A stretch of DNA of 64,000 nucleotides from an uncultured Collinsella sp. Its GTDB lineage: Bacteria > Actinomycetota > Coriobacteriia > Coriobacteriales > Coriobacteriaceae. Numbering within the stretch: position 1 is the stretch's first letter; every line of letters begins with the position of its first letter. A program made the position numbers and the translations under genes. Below are positions 58,066 to 64,000 of the stretch, piece by piece. The notes beneath the pieces were generated by a model. The model saw nothing but the letters and a program-made list of their open reading frames with translations, had not been told where the DNA came from and ran no database searches. The DNA lies in contig CAKUBM010000004.1 in assembly GCA_934643145.1 (NCBI GenBank), positions 1 to 64,000 on the forward strand, in the 5' to 3' direction.

Positions 58066-58537
58066 TCAGCTCAACCCGACCCTTACCCATACGGACAAAC
58101 ATAACTCGCCAGGGGAAGCCCCTGAAGGCCGTGCGCCACAACATGAGGCCGAATCCGCCCCCGGCTGGACAAGCCAACAACGAAGGAGCACACGGAACCG
58201 GCGCGGCGTTACAACCGTCCCGGCAAGCGTGTCACTTGGCCAAGTCATGATGCCGGCAAACCCGGAAATGCTCCAACGGAGCGCCGAACGAGCGTAACAA
58301 TATAAAGCCGTGCAACACGAGTTGGACGACCAGGACATCCCAAACAAAGGCCTGTCGGTCCCACCTTCAAGCCCAATAGCAAAATGTGCATCAGCGGATT
58401 TGCAGCGATACAAGTCTCAACCGTCACCATCACACCGCAGCGCGCCTTGTCCCACTCATCCTACTGCAAATGTCCCAGAACGAGAATACGACCAGCTTAA
58501 CATGCCAACCTTTATATCCGCACGCGCGTAATTCAAC
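58066..58537. other. Gene-poor stretch
   Basis: About 470 bp between the hypothetical gene and the DUF1648 gene. Short overlapping frames exist on both strands, but none has a ribosome-binding site or recognisable domain. I see no RNA or repeat in it. Confidence 0.6.
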
Positions 58538-59164
58538 TCATAAGGACCGGCTATCCCTTACCTGTGACACAATCTCAAACGCACAGAACAGAATCATCAG
58601 TCCAATCATCGCATAAGAGGCAGCCGAACCTTCAAGCACTATTCCACAAAGAACAATCTCCGCGCCGCCAATAAGAACTGTTATCAGGCGCTCTGCCTTT
58701 TTGCTCTCGTCGCTCGCATAAAAAGGCGGCAAAGCGCACAAGATCACATATAGCCCGGGAAGGGAATACAGGATCGACAGTCCAAGCCCCCCATCAACCG
58801 CAGTGTTTTGCGTAAGAATCAACTGAACCCAAACGGCAATTATCACTGAGCAGGTTGTCGATAAAAGAAGACTGGAAATATAGCACGCAACAAAGTCCCG
58901 TCGCATTCGAACAGAGAAATCCGCGAACTCTCTTCGCCGCGTGGAAACAATAAGGTACACAGAAATTGCAATAGAACCAATCAGAGAAAACAGCGGAACA
59001 ACCAGCAATTCAAGCTTATTACCCCATCGATCAACCACACCCCCACTCCAATGAGCGGGAATCGTATCAGGGAGGACTGACCAAGCCGCCCATAGAATCA
59101 GAAATGGAAGAATAGAGAGGATGAAAGATGATAACACTGCAGTAATTTTTTTTGAGGCTCTCAT
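58538..59164 (-). CDS. DUF1648-type membrane protein
   Basis: 208 residues with about six hydrophobic helices. DTIPAHWSGGVVDRWGNK, after the first helix, is the signature of the DUF1648 domain found in SdpI-like immunity and GntR-linked membrane proteins. Start ATG 59164 with AAGGAG 11 nt upstream; upstream codons to 59281 are in frame but run into the terminator repeat. Lower GC than the neighbours, suggesting acquisition. No partner toxin is seen. Confidence 0.8.
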   Translation of the reverse strand: MRASKKITAVLSSFILSILPFLILWAAWSVLPDTIPAHWSGGVVDRWGNKLELLVVPLFSLIGSIAISVYLIVSTRRREFADFSVRMRRDFVACYISSLLLSTTCSVIIAVWVQLILTQNTAVDGGLGLSILYSLPGLYVILCALPPFYASDESKKAERLITVLIGGAEIVLCGIVLEGSAASYAMIGLMILFCAFEIVSQVRDSRSL

Positions 59165-59216
59165 CGATTCCGCATCTCCTTGCGCGCTCACACTCCACTG
59201 GGTTAGACGCCGGACA

Positions 59217-59285
59217 ATATCCCATTTCTCAAGAGAAGAGGGGCGCCCGTCGCTAAAGCTAGGGTACCCCTCTCGGATCATTTGC
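59217..59285. repeat. Dispersed terminator repeat, copy 2
   Basis: CCCATTTCTC, AGAAGAGGGG, GCCCGTCGC and CCCCTCTCGGATCATTTGC, aligning to 57319-57394. The hairpin AGAGGGG / CCCCTCT can terminate pepD on the minus strand. Confidence 0.85.
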
Positions 59286-59326
59286 GATCTTTCAGCACGT
59301 GACTCGGATCGCTATTAGCGCAGCCT

Positions 59327-60784
59327 TTACGCAGCAAGGCGCTTGAGGACGTCGATGAGCAGCTCGTAGAAGCGCTCGGAAGAAGCGAGCTCCATGCTCT
59401 CGTCCGGGGTGTGGACATCGGAGAGCGTCGGGCCCACGGCGATGGCGTCCAGGCCGTGCAGGGCCTCGGCAAACAGGCCACACTCAAGGCCGGCGTGGAT
59501 GGACTCGATGCGCAGCTCGGAGCCAAAGAGCTCGCGATAGCTCTCGACGAAGATATCGCGGATCGGCGAATGCTCGGCGTAGCTCCAACCGGGATACTCG
59601 AACTCGAACTTGGCGTCGAAGCCCAGGACATCTGCCAGCGTCTGGAGGCGATCCTTGAACTCGTTCTGCAGCGAGGTGATCGAGGAGCGCGGGGACAGCA
59701 TGATCTTGACCTGATCGTCGGAAGTGGCGACCACGCCGATGTTGGAGGAAACCTCGACGGAGCCGTCGGTGGCGACGTTGCGGCGGATCACGCCGTTGGG
59801 GGCAAGACGCAGGGCGCGGATGAGGGCAAGTGCGGACTTCTCGTCCATGGCCTCGACCTCGACATCGTCGGCAATCTCGACGCTGCAGGTTAAGCCGGGG
59901 TCGAAGACCTCGAGCTCGGCGGCGACGTCGGCGATGATGCCACGGGCGATCTCGGCCGCCGCCTCGGCGGCAGCATGGTCGGCGTAAATCAGCTCGGCTT
60001 TGCACTCGCGGTTGATGGCGTTGTCCTTGGTGCCACCGTTAAAGCTGACGATGGCAGGCTCGCCGGCGACCATCAGACGGTCGATGATACGGGCCATGAT
60101 AAGGTTGCCGTTGCCGCGCTCCAGGTGGATGTCGCTGCCGGAGTGACCGCCGAGCAGGCCGGAGATTTCGAGCGTGAGGGTGCTACCGGTCTTGTGCTCG
60201 CGCACGATGGGGCAGGTGTAGGTAACGACGACGCCGCCGGCGCAGCTCACGGTCGCAACACCCTCTTCCTCGGAGTCGAGGTTGATCATGGTGCGAGCGC
60301 TAATCTGGGACTTGTCGAGCGTCTCGGCGCCAACCAGGCCAGACTCCTCGTCGGTGGTGAACACGCACTCGAGGGCCGGGTGAGCGATCGAATCGTCGTT
60401 GAGCACGGTGAGCATCAGAGCCACAGCAATGCCGTTGTCGGCGCCCAGGGTGGTGCCGTTGGCGGTAAGAACGCCGTCCTTGACGACCAGGTCGATACCG
60501 TCGGTCGTAAAATCGTGCTCGACGGAACCCAGCTTATCGCACACCATGTCGATGTGACCCTGCAGCATTACGGTCGGAGCATCCTCGGCGCCGGCGGAAG
60601 CAGGCTTGCGAATGATGACGTTGTAGACCTCGTCCTGATACACATCGAGGCCGCGCTCCTTGGCAAACGCGACCAGGAAATCGCTGATGCCCTTCTCGTT
60701 GCCAGACTCGCGGGGAATCGCGCTGATATCCTCAAAGAAATGGAACAGCTGGGCGGGCTCGTAGCCGGTGATCTTGTAGTCCAT
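59327..60784 (-). CDS. pepD: Aminoacyl-histidine dipeptidase (M20 family)
   Basis: Cytosolic zinc dipeptidase of the PepD type, 485 residues. Metal and catalytic residues lie in MLQGHIDMVCDK (His, Asp), TTLGADNGIA (bridging Asp), FTTDEESGLVGA (catalytic Glu) and MINLDSEEEG. The lid domain (GGHSGSDIHLERGN) and the C-terminal IHAGLECG follow. The ATG at 60784 has AAGGAGG 4 nt upstream; the longer frame to 60889 lacks a site. Confidence 0.93.
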   Translation of the reverse strand: MDYKITGYEPAQLFHFFEDISAIPRESGNEKGISDFLVAFAKERGLDVYQDEVYNVIIRKPASAGAEDAPTVMLQGHIDMVCDKLGSVEHDFTTDGIDLVVKDGVLTANGTTLGADNGIAVALMLTVLNDDSIAHPALECVFTTDEESGLVGAETLDKSQISARTMINLDSEEEGVATVSCAGGVVVTYTCPIVREHKTGSTLTLEISGLLGGHSGSDIHLERGNGNLIMARIIDRLMVAGEPAIVSFNGGTKDNAINRECKAELIYADHAAAEAAAEIARGIIADVAAELEVFDPGLTCSVEIADDVEVEAMDEKSALALIRALRLAPNGVIRRNVATDGSVEVSSNIGVVATSDDQVKIMLSPRSSITSLQNEFKDRLQTLADVLGFDAKFEFEYPGWSYAEHSPIRDIFVESYRELFGSELRIESIHAGLECGLFAEALHGLDAIAVGPTLSDVHTPDESMELASSERFYELLIDVLKRLAA

Positions 60785-60932
60785 GGTGCCTCCTTGGCGC
60801 AACTGGTTAGACAGTAAGACATGCGTCTTGTATATTCCCAGACTTTGCATGCATAAACCAGTCGAATACGCTGAGCGCTCTCGCATCATCGGCTAACGGC
60901 GAGGAAATGCCACTTTATCAAGATAAAGCAGC

Positions 60933-61454
60933 TTAGACGGGCCGCGCCGAAGGGACGTTGGACCCTTCGACCAACCTCAACGCTTGATCAACGTTTATGC
61001 ATACGCCATTGGTATGTTTAATGAGATTCTTGTCCTCTGTCACGACGTAATCGGCATCGATACGATTGGCGACGCCCAGCATCAGGTCGTCCTCAAAGTC
61101 GTTGTGATGATACTTGAACACAAAGGAGTCGAAGACCTCGTCTGCTCCCACCGGCGCGATAAGGGCGAGCTCGCGCATCTGCCGAACGCATGCCCAGGCC
61201 GTTTCGTCCGCCGCCGCAATGGCGCTATCGCTCAGCGAGCCATTCTTCCTTCGGCACTCCTTCTTGATTGCCGCCGAGACAAGATACGAGACATCTTTGA
61301 CCGAAAGCGACGAGGCAAACAGGGCAATCAGCTCCGAAGCGTCGGCGATCTCGATCAGATGGACGACGTTTGCCGTACGGTCAGACCTGCCAGAAAAATA
61401 ATCCATCCATACGTTGGTATCGATCAGCAACTTGAGGATTCCGCCCGCACTCAT
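60933..61454 (-). CDS. PIN-domain toxin (VapC-like)
   Basis: 173 residues. First acidic site LLIDTNVWMDYF, middle Asp/Glu (DSAIAAADET) and C-terminal FEDDLMLGVANRIDADYVVTED form a PIN nuclease centre. Such toxins usually cut tRNA or rRNA; the target is unknown. The ATG overlaps the antitoxin stop by 4 nt (ATGA). Confidence 0.88.
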   Translation of the reverse strand: MSAGGILKLLIDTNVWMDYFSGRSDRTANVVHLIEIADASELIALFASSLSVKDVSYLVSAAIKKECRRKNGSLSDSAIAAADETAWACVRQMRELALIAPVGADEVFDSFVFKYHHNDFEDDLMLGVANRIDADYVVTEDKNLIKHTNGVCINVDQALRLVEGSNVPSARPV

Positions 61455-61810
61455 AGCTCCACCCACTCGGGATAGCGATCGGCCATGGCCTCCTCATAGA
61501 GGTCGTCGTAGTCACCCGAGAACTCAGGGATGGGGATGCCGTATTTGAGGCACGAATCGCGAATGATATGGCTACCCTGTGCTGCTCTTGATTCCACGAA
61601 TCGCTGGTTCGTCTCGTCGGAGAGAATCTCTGCGCTCCCCTCCTTTGAAGGCATGCGTTCGTTGATGACCAGATATTCCCAAAGCGCCCGAACGGCCTGC
61701 GACGGCGTCATGCCGAGGCTTGCGAGCACCGCATCTCCCGCCTCCTTGAGCTGACGATCCATGCGCACATTCATCTGGGCGGAATGCCTGTCGAGCAACG
61801 TCGTCGCCAT
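61451..61810 (-). CDS. RelB/DinJ-like ribbon-helix-helix antitoxin
   Basis: 119 residues. QMNVRMDRQLKEAGDAVLAS then LGMTPSQAVRALWEYLV is a ribbon-helix-helix DNA-binding domain; the acidic C-terminus (DYDDLYEEAMADRYPEWVEL) would wrap the PIN toxin. The ATG at 61810 follows GGGAGG. Pairing RelB-type with PIN-type is a mixed combination that occurs but is less usual than VapB-VapC. Confidence 0.85.
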   Translation of the reverse strand: MATTLLDRHSAQMNVRMDRQLKEAGDAVLASLGMTPSQAVRALWEYLVINERMPSKEGSAEILSDETNQRFVESRAAQGSHIIRDSCLKYGIPIPEFSGDYDDLYEEAMADRYPEWVEL

Positions 61811-61829
61811 AACCCTGCCTCCCTGTTTG

Positions 61830-61863
61830 CTATACAAATCTCTTGGATTAAGTATAGCAAGTT
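61830..61863. promoter_or_regulatory. Operator/promoter of the PIN module
   Basis: Inverted repeat TTGCTATAC / GTATAGCAA separated by 16 bp. On the minus strand its right arm makes TGCTATACT, an extended -10. Probable autoregulation by the antitoxin. Confidence 0.6.
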
Positions 61864-62004
61864 GTCAAGCAACTGGATGTCTCGACACAGAAGCACTCAT
61901 TGGACCGGTTTTGCCGTTGTGGGATTAGTCACATATCTGCTGGATGAGCGGTAATACCAATATATAACTTTTGAAAACAGGCGAAGCCGTTAGCACTCTT
62001 TCAT

Positions 62005-62814
62005 TTATATGCTCCGTTTTCTGATAGCGCCCTTGATAGCCCAACAAAGTCCGAGGATGACAATGGGAACGACTGTTGCCAGCGCCACAAATAGCAACGT
62101 CCCCGGCACGATGAATTGAATTGGTCGCGGGGACGCAAGGGTCGCCAGCCATGTCAAGTGCAGTGGCATATTTGGATTCCCGTACCCCAAATAAAGCAGC
62201 AGGATGATGAACGATAGAACAAACGCGCCATTTCCAAAGAGCGAGATGGCCAGGACGAGCAGCAGGCATAACGTTGTGCAAATCAAGGCAGCAAGAGACA
62301 GCCGAAGAAGAAACTCTCCGATCATATCCATCGTCATTCCTATGCCACTCGCGCTTTGGACCACACTAACGAGTATCGAAAAGAGGACAAAGCCACCGAC
62401 AAGCGTGACAATCGAAACAAGAGTCCTTGCAACCAACAACTGTACTGTTTTCATTCCCCTTGCATAGGAAACAAGCCATTGAGATCCCGTTATCGGAGTT
62501 CGAAACGCATAGCCGATGACGAGAACAGCAACAATAGGAAAGAACAGAGAATGGGCAAGCGGTGCCACATCGGAAAGGTAGCGAGCTCCATCTTTAACGA
62601 GGTCTCCCGGAATTCCCCCAAAACCATATTGTGGGTTTGGAAAGAAGCCCATAACACCGTCGCCAAGCCAATCGCTCGTTCCGTAGGCTCTCCATGGTTC
62701 ATAAGACGCAGAATAAAGCAATGCGAGCACGAAACCTGCCGCAATCAGCAGAAGAGGCGCTTTGCTCTTCATAACTCGATAGGCTTCAGCCTTAATCATA
62801 TCTCCGCAGCGCAT
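62005..62814 (-). CDS. ABC exporter permease B
   Basis: 269 residues with six predicted helices, ABC-2 type (MIKAEAYRVMKSKAPLLLIAAGF). The extracytoplasmic loop after helix 1 (YGTSDWLGDGVMGFF) resembles the same loop in the neighbouring permease (YGTYGTSDLGG), suggesting paralogues forming a heterodimer. GGAGGGGG precedes ATG 62814, inside the end of the upstream gene region. Last gene of the exporter operon. Confidence 0.8.
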   Translation of the reverse strand: MRCGDMIKAEAYRVMKSKAPLLLIAAGFVLALLYSASYEPWRAYGTSDWLGDGVMGFFPNPQYGFGGIPGDLVKDGARYLSDVAPLAHSLFFPIVAVLVIGYAFRTPITGSQWLVSYARGMKTVQLLVARTLVSIVTLVGGFVLFSILVSVVQSASGIGMTMDMIGEFLLRLSLAALICTTLCLLLVLAISLFGNGAFVLSFIILLLYLGYGNPNMPLHLTWLATLASPRPIQFIVPGTLLFVALATVVPIVILGLCWAIKGAIRKRSI

Positions 62815-62816
62815 TT

Positions 62817-63620
62817 CTACCCCCTCCTCGCTTTGATTCCCATGACCCCGAGCTGCAACGAAACAACGGTGCAAATAACAGAGAAAAGAATGATCTGATT
62901 AATGGCCAGGCCTTGAAAGCACAGATTTCCAAGATGGCGTAAGTATGGTCCGACTGAGAGCCACCAGGGAATTTGCGTCGATGCGTGATTGGAAAAGACC
63001 ACCAGCGTATATTCATCGGAGGCGAGCAGCGTCCCGACCAACACCAACATAATGCTAAGCGGTGCATTTCTAAGTAAATAGAAAACTGCCATCGACTGAG
63101 CTACTAATGCAGCCAAAATAGCATCAATCAAAAGCAACACGGGCAGGTATCTATCAAGAAACACCCGCCCATCCACATAGCAGCCAAGCGGAGATTTGAA
63201 GAGAGTAAATCCCGAAAACAGGTTGAACGCTATTGAAGTTGCAATCGTCAGAACAAGCCACTTTGCGACAACGGCCTTTGCTATACCCGTACCCTTTGCA
63301 TACGTCACTTCAGAAGACCTGCTTTGATAATCCATCGCACAGGAAATAACAATGCATCCGACCAGAACGAAAAACCACTCGTAGGTCATGAATAGTGCCG
63401 TCCGAACCGCCGAACCAGCCGGGTCAGTCTTGTCGAGGATGTTCGCAAAGAAACCGATCTGTTTGCCGACTCCCCCTAAATCAGATGTTCCATAGGTCCC
63501 ATACATATTTGGATTACAGACATCTTTAACAATCCAAATCCCCCAGATCAACAACACGAAATAGGCTGGATTTCTGAGCAACCGACGGGCTTCGCATCTA
63601 ATCAGTCGCAGAAGTTGCAT
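62817..63620 (-). CDS. ABC exporter permease A
   Basis: 267 residues, six helices, ABC-2 type (LIRCEARRLLRNPAYFVLLIWG). Overlaps the ATPase gene by 23 nt. Organisation (ATPase plus two permeases) resembles bacteriocin-immunity or drug exporters such as LanFEG and BcrAB; no lantibiotic genes are visible. AT-rich relative to the rest of the window. Confidence 0.82.
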   Translation of the reverse strand: MQLLRLIRCEARRLLRNPAYFVLLIWGIWIVKDVCNPNMYGTYGTSDLGGVGKQIGFFANILDKTDPAGSAVRTALFMTYEWFFVLVGCIVISCAMDYQSRSSEVTYAKGTGIAKAVVAKWLVLTIATSIAFNLFSGFTLFKSPLGCYVDGRVFLDRYLPVLLLIDAILAALVAQSMAVFYLLRNAPLSIMLVLVGTLLASDEYTLVVFSNHASTQIPWWLSVGPYLRHLGNLCFQGLAINQIILFSVICTVVSLQLGVMGIKARRG

Positions 63621-64000
63621 TATCTGCCTCCCTGATCAAATCCAAAAACCGCTTTTCCAGACTTCTGTCTTTATAGGAATTCTCTTCCTTAACGAGAAGT
63701 CTGCCTTGATGGAGAAAAGCGAAAGATGTCGCGACTTTCTCCAATTCATCTAGGTTATGGCTTGAAATGAGCACCGTTTTATCCCGCCTGTCCTTCAACG
63801 ACAGCAGGAGATCACGCACCTCAATCACACCCACTGGATCGAGCCCGTTTATGGGTTCATCCATGATGAGTAGTTGCGGATTGCCCAGAAGAGCCGTGCC
63901 GATATCCAGGCGACGCTTCATACCGAGCGAGTATTGTTTTACCGATGCATCCGCCGCATTTTCTAGGCCAACGGCAGCGAGCACTCGATTAACTTCACTT
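63598..64000 (-). CDS. ABC exporter ATP-binding protein (5' part outside the window)
   Basis: C-terminal 133 residues of an ABC ATPase. Signature QYSLGMKRRLDIG, Walker B LLIMDEPINGLDP and H-loop LISSHNLDEL are visible; Walker A lies beyond base 64000. The frame is open to the window edge (SEVNRVLAAVGLENAA). Groups with BcrA-like exporters. Confidence 0.9.
   Translation of the reverse strand, partial: SEVNRVLAAVGLENAADASVKQYSLGMKRRLDIGTALLGNPQLLIMDEPINGLDPVGVIEVRDLLLSLKDRRDKTVLISSHNLDELEKVATSFAFLHQGRLLVKEENSYKDRSLEKRFLDLIREADNATSATD

Noticed and set aside
58066..58413. 115-codon minus-strand frame in the island
   Set aside because: No ribosome-binding site, Cys/Ser/Arg-rich translation without domain pattern; overlapping frames on the other strand are equally open.

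Overview
The window looks like chromosomal DNA of a high-GC Coriobacteriia member, most likely Collinsella or a close relative. This is inferred from gene content, strong GC3 bias (which creates multi-kilobase antisense open frames), a FeoA-FeoB fusion and the protein sequences themselves; I could run no database search. No rRNA, CRISPR array, transposase or prophage is visible.

Layout. (1) 1-10.9 kb, minus strand: rpoC (its 3' end lies outside the window), rpoB, galU, rplL and rplJ, with an L10-type leader, attenuator and clear promoter ahead of rplJ. RpoC carries a C-terminal extension with a helix-hairpin-helix resembling the RNA polymerase alpha-subunit CTD. (2) 11-30 kb: aminotransferase, DNA glycosylase and GH13 amylase pair, MFS exporter, FeoAB iron transporter, alpha/beta hydrolase, PTS IIA, asnS, WYL regulator, a three-gene ABC importer of the TrpXYZ type, MscS, and a two-gene operon pairing a ParB-like/BMP fusion protein with a metallophosphoesterase. 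(3) 30.6-43.0 kb: one gene for a roughly 4,130-residue cell-wall adhesin (signal peptide, Cna-B domains, BspA-like leucine-rich repeats, about a dozen isopeptide pilin domains, MPSTG anchor), broken by an apparent 1-nt frameshift near 41620. (4) 43.4-48.7 kb, minus: tRNA-Tyr, tRNA-Thr, tRNA-Met, tuf, then rpmG, tRNA-Trp, secE, nusG, rplK, rplA, plus a separate tRNA-Thr(TGT). rplKA and rplJL-rpoBC, adjacent in many bacteria, are here 33 kb apart. (5) 48.8-54.5 kb: a tightly coupled minus-strand run disA-ispD-ispF-cysS-rlmB-yacP. (6) 54.6-64 kb: Mn riboswitch and mntP, a HipBA module with three evenly spaced operators, a small flanked island with a DUF1648 membrane protein, pepD, a ribbon-helix-helix/PIN toxin-antitoxin pair, and a lower-GC ABC exporter running off the right edge.

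The intergenic DNA is unusually rich in structured repeats. They include a conserved internal-loop hairpin family (18.85 and 50.5-50.7 kb), paired 57-bp elements with 16-bp inverted arms and a variable 25-bp core (30.3 and 48.4 kb), REP-like terminators with a GGACAGGC loop (26.4, 27.5, 30.2 and 43.3 kb), a 206-bp inverted repeat at the rplJ promoter, and a cluster of GAGCGTGGAT repeats (48.15-48.30 kb). The most promising leads are the RpoC extension, the ParB/BMP plus phosphoesterase operon, and the covarying structured-repeat family.
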